A stretch of DNA of 15,471 nt, taken from contig DATCDK010000052.1 of NCBI GenBank assembly GCA_036510735.1, positions 1-15,471 of the forward strand, given 5' to 3'. This document shows positions 7,650 to 14,059 of the stretch, one piece after another (within the stretch, counting starts at the first letter, position 1; each line of letters begins with the position of its first letter). A program made the position numbers and the translations under genes. The notes below the pieces were generated by a model. It was not told the DNA's origin. It saw nothing but the letters and a program-made list of their open reading frames with translations, and did no database searches. This stretch comes from PALSA-607 sp036510735 (GTDB lineage Bacteria; Actinomycetota; Actinomycetes; Acidothermales; Acidothermaceae).

Positions 7650-7664
7650 TGCACCAGTGGTGCA
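7650..7664. promoter_or_regulatory. Perfect 15-bp palindrome at the predicted rho transcript start
   Basis: TGCACCA (7650-7656) and TGGTGCA (7658-7664) are perfect inverted 7-bp arms around a single central G. The gap is too small for an RNA hairpin with all pairs, but the shape suits a dimeric DNA-binding protein. It begins 5 nt after the -10 box, a position typical of a repressor operator. No regulator is identified. Confidence 0.5.
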
Positions 7665-7810
7665 TGACTCTTCGCACCCGGTCTGGATGCTTGCTCCCCA
7701 CCGACCCGTTGATTTCAGTTGATTTCAAGGCCGCCCCTCTTTCTTGGAGCGGTACAGGTCTCGAGGTGGAGTCGAGTCACAGCTCCGCAGAGCTGGTGCT
7801 CCCCGTGTAA
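7664..7810 (+). CDS. Possible upstream ORF in the rho leader (48 codons)
   Basis: ATG 7664 opens a frame ending in TAA at 7808-7810 and would encode a 48-residue peptide (MTLRTRSGCLLPTD... to ...SSAELVLPV). It starts about 13 nt after the predicted transcript start and has no clear Shine-Dalgarno sequence. Its third positions are less G/C-rich than in neighbouring genes, so it may not be a conserved protein. The point of interest is position: the stop is 3 nt before a strong hairpin (7814-7835), and a possible multi-branched fold lies inside the frame. Translation would unwind that fold. I do not recognise the peptide, and the frame could be chance. Confidence 0.3.
   Translation: MTLRTRSGCLLPTDPLISVDFKAAPLSWSGTGLEVESSHSSAELVLPV
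7708..7727. repeat. Perfect tandem 10-bp repeat in the rho leader
   Basis: GTTGATTTCA occurs twice in a row (7708-7717, 7718-7727). It is unusually A/T-rich for this window and largely free of the pairing seen on either side. Confidence 0.8.
7746..7802 (+). promoter_or_regulatory. Possible three-way-junction RNA in the rho leader
   Basis: An outer helix GGAGC (7746-7750) with GCTCC (7798-7802) would enclose two hairpins. The first is CTCGA (7760-7764) with TCGAG (7772-7776), 7-nt loop. The second is CAGCTC (7780-7785) with GAGCTG (7790-7795), CGCA tetraloop. All pairs are Watson-Crick. The fold was found by eye and not tested against competing structures. Confidence 0.4.
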
Positions 7811-7813
7811 ACC

Positions 7814-7835
7814 GCTATGGCCAGTTCGCCATAGC
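7814..7835 (+). promoter_or_regulatory. 8-bp leader hairpin with an alternative partner before the rho start
   Basis: GCTATGGC (7814-7821) and GCCATAGC (7828-7835) form a perfect 8-bp stem with a 6-nt loop, CAGTTC. No T run follows, so it is not a classic intrinsic terminator. The segment GCTATGG recurs at 7921-7927, nine nucleotides before the rho Shine-Dalgarno GGAAGGA (7936-7942). It could pair over 7 bp with CCATAGC (7829-7835) instead. The two pairings exclude each other. Confidence 0.55.
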
Positions 7836-7947
7836 TCCCAAGAAACCGCCGTGGCGCAACGCCCGGCGCGTTGAAAGTGGCTCCCAGCGCGATCAGGTGA
7901 TTTTCCACACCGGCTTCGACGCTATGGGCCTTTTCGGAAGGATTCGA

Positions 7948-9993
7948 GTGACCGAAACAACAGACGCCCCGACCCTCGCCGCGTCGCCTGAAGGCGATGC
8001 CGAGACCGGAGGCGCACGCACCAAACGACGCACGGCCGCGACTGGCCTGACCTCGATGGTGCTGCCCGAACTGAAGGCGCTTGCCGCCACCATGGGCATC
8101 AGTGGCACCGGCGCTATGCGCAAGGGTGACCTCATCGCCGCCATTCAGAGCGGCCAATCGACCGCGAATGGGTCGGCCAGAGCTACCGCGAATGGGTCGG
8201 CCAGAGCTGCCGCTCCGCGAGCGGCTCGCAGTTCCCGCCGGACCGCCGATGCTGCCGCCGCCACCGTCACGGCCGCGCCGGACGCAGCTGCCGACGTCCC
8301 GCCAAGCTTTGAACGTGCTAGCTCCAACGGCTCAGACAATCACGTCCCCGAAGGCGCTCAGACGACCGCGACCGAGACCCGCCAGGGCGGCGACTATGTC
8401 CCCGCTCAAGGTGGACAGCGTCATGATCGTCAAGGCTCTGACCGTCAGGGTCAGAACCGCAACCGCAATCGCGACCGGTCTGACCGTGAGCGTCCCGAGC
8501 GGACCGAGACTGCGCAAAGCGGTCAGGCCGAGTCGGGCCAGAACAGCCAGGCGAGTCAGCCCCAACACAACCAGGCCGACCGCGACCGGCAGAGCAACAG
8601 CGGTCAGAACAACAGCGGTCAGAACAACCAGAACCGCCAGAACAACCAGGGCGACCGCGACCGGCAGAACAATCAGAACAACCAGAACCGGCAGAACAAC
8701 CAAAGTGGCCAGAACCAGGGTCCGCCTCGTGACGACGATGAGTTCGACAGCAGCGGACGGCGGCGGCGCGGGCGTTTTCGTGAGCGCAATCGCAGTCCCC
8801 GCAGCGGTCCGGGTCGCGAGCGGTTCGGCAGTGAAGCCGAACCGGTTGTCAGCGACGACGACATCCTCGTGCCCGTCGCGGGCATCCTGGACATCCTCGA
8901 CAACTACGCGTTCGTCCGGACGTCGGGCTACCTACCCGGCTCCAACGACATCTACGTCTCGCTCGCCCAGGTTCGCCGCTATGGCCTACGCAAGGGTGAC
9001 GCGGTTACCGGCGTCGTCCGACAGCCGAAGGAGAACGAGCGCCGCGAGAAGTTCAACGCGATGGTGCGCCTCGACACGGTGAACGGCACCGACCCGGAGA
9101 AGGCCAAGGCCCGTCCCGAGTTCGGCAAGCTCACGCCGCTGTACCCGCAAGACCGGCTCCGTCTCGAAGGCGATCCCGGCCAACTGACCACCCGCGTCAT
9201 CGACATGGTCGCGCCGATCGGCAAGGGCCAGCGGGGCCTGATCGTCTCGCCGCCCAAGGCCGGCAAGACCATGGTGTTGCAGGCCATCGCGAACGCGATC
9301 ACTCGCAACAACCCCGAGTGCCACTTGATCGTCGTGCTCGTCGACGAGCGGCCTGAAGAAGTCACCGACATGCAGCGTTCGGTGAAGGGCGAGGTCATTG
9401 CCTCGACCTTCGACCGGCCGGCCGAAGACCACACGATGGTCGCCGAGTTGGCTATCGAACGGGCGAAGCGGCTCGTCGAGCTGGGTCACGACGTCGTCGT
9501 GCTGCTCGACTCGATCACCCGCCTGGGCCGCGCGTACAACACCGCTGCCCCGGCGTCCGGTCGAATCCTGTCTGGTGGTGTCGACTCCGCGGCGCTCTAC
9601 CCGCCGAAGCGATTCTTCGGCGCAGCCCGCAACATCGAGAACGGCGGATCGCTGACGATCCTCGCAACCGCACTGGTCGAAACCGGCTCGCGTGGTGACG
9701 AAGTGATCTTCGAGGAGTTCAAGGGCACCGGCAACATGGAGTTGAAGCTCGACCGGAAGTTCGCCGACAAGCGCATCTTCCCCGCGGTCGACGTCGACGC
9801 CTCCGGTACCCGCAAGGAAGAACTCCTGATGGCGCCGGAAGAACTGCAGATCGTCTGGAAGCTGCGTCGGGTGCTCCACGCCCTCGACTCCCAGCAGGCA
9901 CTGGAGTTGCTGCTCAGCAAGATGAAAGAGACCAAGAGCAACGCCGAGTTCCTGTTGCAGATCCAGAAGACGACAGCGATGCCAATCGACTAG
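7948..9993 (+). CDS. rho: Transcription termination factor Rho, with N/Q/R-rich insertion
   Basis: A hexameric RNA-dependent ATPase that loads on C-rich nascent RNA and ends transcription. The protein has 681 residues, much longer than the 419 of E. coli. Domains: a Rho_N helical domain (about 33-70, LPELKALAATMGI...MRKGDLIAAI); a disordered Ala-rich then Asn/Gln/Arg-rich segment (about 72-261); the cold-shock-like RNA-binding domain from about 308 (VAGILDILDNYAFVRTSGYL); and the RecA-type ATPase with Walker A SPPKAGKT (434-441) and Walker B VVVLLDS (D521). GTG 7948 is chosen because GGAAGGA lies 5 nt upstream. An in-frame ATG at 7924 would add eight residues but has no ribosome binding site. 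N-terminal insertions are known in actinobacterial Rho. A perfect 24-bp duplication codes TANGSARA twice (72-87). Confidence 0.97.
   Translation: MTETTDAPTLAASPEGDAETGGARTKRRTAATGLTSMVLPELKALAATMGISGTGAMRKGDLIAAIQSGQSTANGSARATANGSARAAAPRAARSSRRTADAAAATVTAAPDAAADVPPSFERASSNGSDNHVPEGAQTTATETRQGGDYVPAQGGQRHDRQGSDRQGQNRNRNRDRSDRERPERTETAQSGQAESGQNSQASQPQHNQADRDRQSNSGQNNSGQNNQNRQNNQGDRDRQNNQNNQNRQNNQSGQNQGPPRDDDEFDSSGRRRRGRFRERNRSPRSGPGRERFGSEAEPVVSDDDILVPVAGILDILDNYAFVRTSGYLPGSNDIYVSLAQVRRYGLRKGDAVTGVVRQPKENERREKFNAMVRLDTVNGTDPEKAKARPEFGKLTPLYPQDRLRLEGDPGQLTTRVIDMVAPIGKGQRGLIVSPPKAGKTMVLQAIANAITRNNPECHLIVVLVDERPEEVTDMQRSVKGEVIASTFDRPAEDHTMVAELAIERAKRLVELGHDVVVLLDSITRLGRAYNTAAPASGRILSGGVDSAALYPPKRFFGAARNIENGGSLTILATALVETGSRGDEVIFEEFKGTGNMELKLDRKFADKRIFPAVDVDASGTRKEELLMAPEELQIVWKLRRVLHALDSQQALELLLSKMKETKSNAEFLLQIQKTTAMPID
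8161..8208 (+). repeat. Perfect 24-bp tandem duplication in rho
   Basis: Positions 8161-8184 and 8185-8208 are identical and encode TANGSARA twice in frame, in the linker after the Rho_N domain. The lack of any difference suggests a recent duplication. Confidence 0.95.
8596..8625 (+). repeat. 15-bp tandem repeat in the rho Asn/Gln tract
   Basis: AACAGCGGTCAGAAC occurs at 8596-8610 and 8611-8625, coding NSGQN twice. Related degenerate CAGAACAAC units continue to about 8720, and a GACCGCGACCGGCAG unit occurs on both sides of the block. The tract seems to have grown by repeated slippage. Confidence 0.85.
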
Positions 9994-10015
9994 CGCGGCT
10001 CGTGAGCACGAGGGT

Positions 10016-10057
10016 GTTGTAGTCCAGCGCACGCAAGAACGAGCGCTGGACTGCAAC
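10016..10057. terminator. Strong hairpin after rho, likely terminator
   Basis: Arms at 10016-10030 and 10043-10057 pair over 15 bp with a single G-T wobble, around a 12-nt loop. The inner 10 bp (AGTCCAGCGC with GCGCTGGACT) are perfect. It lies 22 nt after the rho stop and 71 nt after the end of the convergent lipoprotein gene, so it could serve both. There is no T run on the plus strand, as is common for actinobacterial terminator hairpins. Confidence 0.7.
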
Positions 10058-10112
10058 GGTCCGGCGGCAACGGTCCGGCGGGCAACGGTCCGGCGGGCAA
10101 CGGTCCGGCGGG
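10054..10112. repeat. Four tandem 14-15-bp repeats between rho and the lipoprotein gene
   Basis: The unit CAACGGTCCGGCGGG occurs at 10068-10082, 10083-10097 and 10098-10112, preceded by a 14-nt copy lacking one G at 10054-10067. The first copy begins inside the right arm of the rho terminator hairpin. The array looks like a small variable-number repeat locus. Confidence 0.92.
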
Positions 10113-10128
10113 CGACCAGTCGGTCGGA

Positions 10129-10806
10129 TTACTTCGAGGCGAGCGCCGCCACGAGCACCTTGCCGATCGCGATCGCGCCGGTGTCTTGGTTGAGCTTGTC
10201 GGCGCCTTGAATCGCGATGATCCACTTGCCGGTTTGAATGTCGAGTTCGATGCCGGCAAATATCGCCTTGTCGCCGACACCCGATACCTGTGTGACCGGG
10301 CCTACACCGGCGAGCACCGCGTTCGCGGTTGCCCAGCCGACGCCGCTGCTAGGCCCGTAGACGATCACGTCGAGAGCAATGCTCGGACCCGAGTACGGGT
10401 AGTCGCACATGTCCTGGCCCTTGGCAATGGTCGACGCCGTGCCGGCGCCGTACTGGCGCCCGGTAAGTGACGAGGCTTGGGCACCGGTCATCAACGAGCA
10501 TGCGTTGATCTCGCCGGCCGCAGCTGCGGCCGGAGCTGACGTCGCCGCTGCGGACGGAGCTGAGGTCGCCGCTGCGGACGACGAAGCGGACGGCGGGGTG
10601 CTCGCGCTTGCGGATGCCGCGGTGGACGCGGCGATGCTCGCCGATGACGACGCCTCAGTGCTGGGCGAGTCGGCCTGAGTCTGCGTGGCGGGCGGATTGC
10701 TTGCCGGCGCCGCACCTCCCGATGCATGCGAACCGCTCTTGCACGCAGTGGCGCCGAGGGCGAGGACGGCAACGATCGCCGTTGCCGCGAGAGTGTTGAG
10801 TCGCAT
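10129..10806 (-). CDS. Secreted lipoprotein, Ser/Ala-rich linker, DUF3558-like C-terminal domain
   Basis: A 225-residue protein on the opposite strand to its neighbours. It begins with a Sec-type signal (MRLN, then a hydrophobic core from about residue 6) ending in LGATAC. C22 is the likely lipid-modified cysteine, although alanine at -3 is not the commonest residue. Residues of about 26-97 are a Ser/Ala/Pro/Thr linker with two near-identical 24-bp repeats. Residues 98-225 look globular and hold two cysteines, C103 (NACSLMT) and C134 (MCDYPY), probably disulfide-bonded. The INACSLMTGAQASSLTG start resembles the DUF3558 group of actinobacterial lipoproteins; this is by eye only. The start is supported by TTGGAG 5 nt upstream. 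It probably sits on the outer face of the cytoplasmic membrane. Function unknown. It converges on rho and diverges from rpmE. Confidence 0.85.
   Translation of the reverse strand: MRLNTLAATAIVAVLALGATACKSGSHASGGAAPASNPPATQTQADSPSTEASSSASIAASTAASASASTPPSASSSAAATSAPSAAATSAPAAAAAGEINACSLMTGAQASSLTGRQYGAGTASTIAKGQDMCDYPYSGPSIALDVIVYGPSSGVGWATANAVLAGVGPVTQVSGVGDKAIFAGIELDIQTGKWIIAIQGADKLNQDTGAIAIGKVLVAALASK
10532..10579 (-). repeat. Near-perfect 24-bp tandem repeat in the lipoprotein linker
   Basis: Units 10532-10555 and 10556-10579 differ at one base (10540 against 10564). On the minus strand they encode an Ala/Ser/Pro/Thr unit twice, extending the linker. Confidence 0.85.
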
Positions 10807-11050
10807 GGCTACTCCAACCTGAGGGTCGGGGGCGGAGCGCTCCCGATGCCTACAGCCAAGCCACCGCCCGTAACGGCTGTGTAATTCGAGCGCGGGCGCC
10901 GGGAATCGGGGGTCCGTCATCGGCGTTTACCACTCCGTCAAGCCGGTCTGTCACACTGAAGGGCCGGTCATATGCGGTTCCGGTTCCCGTCGATGCCCTC
11001 ATAAGAGGAAGTTGACGACCCGGCGGCCGCGACAGCCCAAGGAGAAAACA
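10807..11050. other. Divergent intergenic region between lipoprotein gene and rpmE
   Basis: The 244 bp must hold promoters for both directions, but I cannot fix a convincing -35/-10 pair for either. CATAAG at 11000-11005 is a weak -10 candidate for rpmE. CCGGTC occurs twice as a direct repeat, at about 10944 and 10964. No zinc-repressor-type palindrome is apparent. Confidence 0.4.
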
Positions 11051-11266
11051 GTGAAGCCCGAGATTCATCCTGACTACATCGAGACGACCGCGGTCTGCTC
11101 GTGTGGCAACACCTTCGTCACACGCAGTACCGCGAAGGGCGGCACGATCCACGCCGACGTCTGCTCCGCCTGCCACCCGTTCTACACGGGCAAACAGAAG
11201 ATCCTCGACATCGGCGGTCGCGTCGAGAAGTTCGAGAAGCGGTTCGGCAAGGCAGCCGCTAAGTAG
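11051..11266 (+). CDS. rpmE: 50S ribosomal protein L31, zinc-binding form
   Basis: A 71-residue protein of the large ribosomal subunit, at the bridge to the small subunit. It starts MKPEIHPDY and carries the zinc ligand set C16, C18, C38 and C41 (VCSCGNTF and DVCSACHPFYTG), so it is the zinc-containing C+ type rather than the zinc-free paralogue made during zinc starvation. The C-terminal segment GRVEKFEKRFGK is standard. GTG 11051 has AAGGAG at 11039-11044, 6 nt upstream; an in-frame start further upstream would add residues not found in the family. The rho-rpmE-prfA order is common in Gram-positive genomes, here with the lipoprotein gene inserted. A hairpin terminator follows closely. Confidence 0.97.
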   Translation: MKPEIHPDYIETTAVCSCGNTFVTRSTAKGGTIHADVCSACHPFYTGKQKILDIGGRVEKFEKRFGKAAAK

Positions 11267-11272
11267 CTACGC

Positions 11273-11317
11273 ACGGCGCCGGTCCCAGAGCTCATCGAGC
11301 CCGGGCACCGGCGCCGT
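11273..11317. terminator. Hairpin terminator after rpmE
   Basis: ACGGCGCCGGT (11273-11283) and ACCGGCGCCGT (11307-11317) form a perfect 11-bp stem. The 23-nt loop can form its own small GCTC-ATC-GAGC hairpin. It begins 6 nt after the rpmE stop. No T run follows. Confidence 0.75.
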
Positions 11318-11384
11318 CGCTATGTCGCGCGCCAGCGCGACCAGATGGTAGTGCCGGAAGCAACCACGAGGTCAGGAGGTCGAG

Positions 11385-12452
11385 ATGTTCGAAGCCGTCG
11401 AAGAGCTGCTTCTTGAGCACGCCGACCTCGAGACCAAGATGTCCGACCCTGGCGTTCATGCCAATGCAGGACTAGCGCGTTCTCTTGGACGCCGATATGC
11501 GCAGCTCACCCCGATCGTCGAGACCTACCTGCGCTGGCGAACGCTCGGTGAGGATCTCGAGGCCGCCCGCGAGCTCGGCGAGACCGACGCGTCTTTTCGC
11601 GCGGAGATGCCCGAACTCGAGCGCCAGCGCGATGCGGCCGCCGAAGAACTGCGCACCCTGTTGATTCCGCGCGACCCCAACGACGGCAAGGACGTCATCC
11701 TCGAGGTCAAGGCAGGTGAAGGCGGGGAGGAGTCCGCGTTGTTTGCCGGCGACTTGATGCGCATGTACCTGCGCTATGCAGAGCGGCAGGGCTGGAAGAC
11801 CGAGATCCTCGACGCCAACGAGTCCGACCTCGGTGGCTATCGCGACGCCACGCTCGCAGTTCGCGCCGGCAGCGGCGACGGTGCGTGGAGCCGGCTGAAG
11901 TTCGAGGGCGGCGTGCACCGCGTGCAACGGGTGCCTGTCACCGAGTCGCAGGGCCGCATCCACACCAGCGCAGCCGGCGTCCTCGTGCTGCCCGAGGCCG
12001 AAGAGGTCGACGTCGAGATCGACCCGAACGACCTGCGCATCGACGTCTACCGGTCGTCTGGTCCTGGTGGGCAGAGCGTCAACACCACCGACTCGGCGGT
12101 GCGCATCACGCACGTGCCGACCGGCACCGTGGTGTCGTGCCAGAACGAGAAGAGCCAGCTCCAGAACAAGGAGTCGGCGCTGCGGATCCTGCGGGCCAGG
12201 CTGCTCGTGCTGGCGCAGGAAGAGGCGGCCGCCGCGGCGAGCGCCGAACGTCGGACGCAGATCCGCACGGTCGACCGCTCCGAGCGAATCCGCACCTATA
12301 ACTATCCGGAGAACCGGATCTCCGACCACCGGGTGAACTACAAGGCCTACAACCTCGACCAGGTGCTCGACGGTGATCTCGACGGCGTGATCCAGGCGTT
12401 GGTCGACGCGGATTCCGCGACCCAGATGGCCGCGACCGAGGCACCGGCATGA
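11385..12452 (+). CDS. prfA: Peptide chain release factor 1
   Basis: RF1 reads UAA and UAG in the ribosomal A site and triggers release of the finished peptide. The 355-residue protein shows the stop-codon tripeptide as PVT (184-186) in RVPVTESQGRIHTSAAG; PVT is an accepted variant of the commoner PAT. The universal GGQ motif (228-230) lies in SSGPGGQSVNTTDSAVR. The Q230 side chain is the methylation target of the enzyme encoded next. ATG 11385 has AGGAGGT at 11374-11380, a strong ribosome binding site with 4-nt spacing. The stop overlaps the prmC start by 4 nt (ATGA), so substrate and methylase are made together. Confidence 0.97.
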   Translation: MFEAVEELLLEHADLETKMSDPGVHANAGLARSLGRRYAQLTPIVETYLRWRTLGEDLEAARELGETDASFRAEMPELERQRDAAAEELRTLLIPRDPNDGKDVILEVKAGEGGEESALFAGDLMRMYLRYAERQGWKTEILDANESDLGGYRDATLAVRAGSGDGAWSRLKFEGGVHRVQRVPVTESQGRIHTSAAGVLVLPEAEEVDVEIDPNDLRIDVYRSSGPGGQSVNTTDSAVRITHVPTGTVVSCQNEKSQLQNKESALRILRARLLVLAQEEAAAAASAERRTQIRTVDRSERIRTYNYPENRISDHRVNYKAYNLDQVLDGDLDGVIQALVDADSATQMAATEAPA

Positions 12453-13345
12453 GCACCGCAGCCGCACCGATCCGGCTGAACGTCGCCATCAAAGACGCGC
12501 ACGACCAGCTGGCCGCCGCCGGAGTCGCATCGCCGCGGCACGACGCCGAAGAGCTGGCCGCGTTCGTCCTCGGGTGTCCGCGCAGCCGCCTCTTGGTCGC
12601 GGGTGATCTCTCGCAGGGACAGCAGCTGGTTTTCTCTCGGCTGGTCGATCGCCGGGCGTCGCGCGTGCCGCTTCAGCACCTCACGGGGAGTGCGCCGTTT
12701 CGCTACCTCGAAGTTGCCGTAGGCCCCGGCGTCTTCGTGCCGCGTCCCGAGACCGAGGTCGTGGCCGGCTGGTGCATCGACGCACTGCGCGATAGCGATG
12801 GGCCACTCGTCGTCGATCTCTGTACCGGTTCCGGCGTCATCGCGCTGGCGATCGCCCACGAGGTCAGGGGCGCGACTGTGCACGCCGTCGAGCGTGAAGC
12901 CGACGCGTACGACTGGGCTCGCCGCAACGCCACGGGCACTGGCGTCATCGTGCACCGGGGCGACGCCGCGCACGCACTCGCCGAGCTCGACGGCACCGTC
13001 GACTTGGTCGTGGGCAACCCGCCCTACCTGCCCGACGCGCATCGCGATCAGGTCGACCCCGAGGTTCGTGATCACGACCCGGACGCAGCGCTGTGGGGCG
13101 GCGCTGACGGTCTCGACGGGCCGCGCATGATCGAAGCGGCTGGACGACGACTGCTGCGCCACGGCGGACTCGTGGCCGTTGAGCACAGCGACGATCAAGG
13201 ACAAGCTGTCGCGGACATGTTCCGCGCGTCCGGCGAATGGGTGCACATCGCCGTCCGGCAAGATCTTGCTGGACGCGACCGCTTCGTAACGGCGCAGCGT
13301 CATCGAGACAGCGGCCATCGAGCTGGCACGGAGGACTTCGCATGA
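12449..13345 (+). CDS. prmC: Release factor glutamine methyltransferase
   Basis: It transfers a methyl group from S-adenosylmethionine to the glutamine of the GGQ motif in release factors, which improves termination. The 298-residue protein has a helical N-terminal domain for the release factor and a Rossmann-type methyltransferase domain. The SAM-binding loop is DLCTGSG (123-129) and the catalytic NPPY motif is at 190-193 (GNPPYLPDA). ATG 12449 overlaps the prfA stop by 4 nt. Its own stop overlaps the next gene's ATG by 4 nt, so three genes form one coupled set. Formerly annotated as hemK in many genomes. Confidence 0.96.
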   Translation: MSTAAAPIRLNVAIKDAHDQLAAAGVASPRHDAEELAAFVLGCPRSRLLVAGDLSQGQQLVFSRLVDRRASRVPLQHLTGSAPFRYLEVAVGPGVFVPRPETEVVAGWCIDALRDSDGPLVVDLCTGSGVIALAIAHEVRGATVHAVEREADAYDWARRNATGTGVIVHRGDAAHALAELDGTVDLVVGNPPYLPDAHRDQVDPEVRDHDPDAALWGGADGLDGPRMIEAAGRRLLRHGGLVAVEHSDDQGQAVADMFRASGEWVHIAVRQDLAGRDRFVTAQRHRDSGHRAGTEDFA

Positions 13346-13986
13346 CGCTGTACGACTGCGACGACCCCGACCAGCGCGCGACCGGGATCCGCGAAGCGGC
13401 GTACGCGGTTCGCCGCGGCGACCTCATCGTGTTGCCGACCGACACCGTCTATGGGATCGGCGCCGACGCCTTCACGCCGTCCGCCGTCACTGCACTACTC
13501 GCGGCGAAGGGGCGCGGCCGCGACATGCCGGTGCCGGTGCTGATCGGATCACGCACAGTGCTCGATGCCCTTGTCGGCACGCTGTCGGAGCCGGCTCGCC
13601 ACCTTGTCGAGGTGCTGTGGCCAGGCGCGCTAACCATCGTGGTGCGGCACAACCCGGCGCTGGCATGGGATCTCGGCGACGCACGGGGAACCGTCGCGCT
13701 GCGAATGCCGGCTGATCTGCTGGCCCTCGAACTGCTGAAGGAAACCGGCCCGATGGCGGTCAGCAGTGCGAACCGCACCGGCTTGCCCCCGGCGATCACT
13801 TGCACGAACGCCCAGGCCCAGCTTGGCGATGCTGTCGCGGTCTACCTCGACTCTGGTCCGACGGTCGCGTCGGTGCCTTCGACGATCGTCGACGTCACCG
13901 GCGAGGTTCCGGTGCTGGTGCGGCCCGGTTGGATCAGTCTCGAACGGCTTCGTGAGATCGTGCCCGGACTCGAGACGCGCGCGTAA
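13342..13986 (+). CDS. L-threonylcarbamoyladenylate synthase (TsaC/Sua5/YrdC family)
   Basis: It makes threonylcarbamoyl-AMP from threonine, bicarbonate and ATP, the first step of the t6A modification at position 37 of ANN-decoding tRNAs. The 214-residue protein has the YrdC-fold signature LPTDTVYGIGADA (31-43), the KxR element KGR (56-58) followed by RDMPVPVL, and the SSAN motif (141-144) in MAVSSANRTG. It contains only the YrdC domain, without the extra Sua5 C-terminal domain, so it is TsaC-like in size. ATG 13342 overlaps the prmC stop by 4 nt; an upstream in-frame extension lies inside prmC. It uses threonine, the product of the hom-thrC-thrB genes upstream in the window, though close regulation is only a guess. 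Confidence 0.94.
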   Translation: MTLYDCDDPDQRATGIREAAYAVRRGDLIVLPTDTVYGIGADAFTPSAVTALLAAKGRGRDMPVPVLIGSRTVLDALVGTLSEPARHLVEVLWPGALTIVVRHNPALAWDLGDARGTVALRMPADLLALELLKETGPMAVSSANRTGLPPAITCTNAQAQLGDAVAVYLDSGPTVASVPSTIVDVTGEVPVLVRPGWISLERLREIVPGLETRA

Positions 13987-14059
13987 GGTCCTGGCCCACC
14001 GGAGCCGTAGAGTAAGGCTGGTCGAAGATCGACCCCCGCCGCCGCCCCGAAGGAGTGAC

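Larger units (their letters stand above)
7632..7947 (+). promoter_or_regulatory. Long structured rho leader region
   Basis: These 316 nt separate thrB from rho. They hold a promoter-like box, a palindrome, a possible upstream ORF, several hairpins and the rho ribosome binding site, listed separately. The motif GCTCCC recurs at 7693, 7798, 7834 and 7880, so the RNA has repeated C-rich patches that GGAGC at 7746-7750 could pair with in more than one way. Rho autoregulates through its leader in E. coli; a similar role here is inference. Confidence 0.6.

Noticed and set aside
7744..7947. Upstream in-frame extensions of rho (TTG 7744, ATG 7924)
   Set aside because: Neither has a ribosome binding site, while GTG 7948 has GGAAGGA 5 nt upstream.
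8577..8720. Repeated units in rho as a CRISPR-like array
   Set aside because: The units are short, degenerate and in frame with a protein low-complexity tract; there are no unique spacers.
8081..9082. 333-codon plus-strand frame overlapping rho
   Set aside because: It is an out-of-frame reading of the rho N-terminal half. Rho motifs are in the other frame, and this frame is biased Arg/Thr/Pro-rich.
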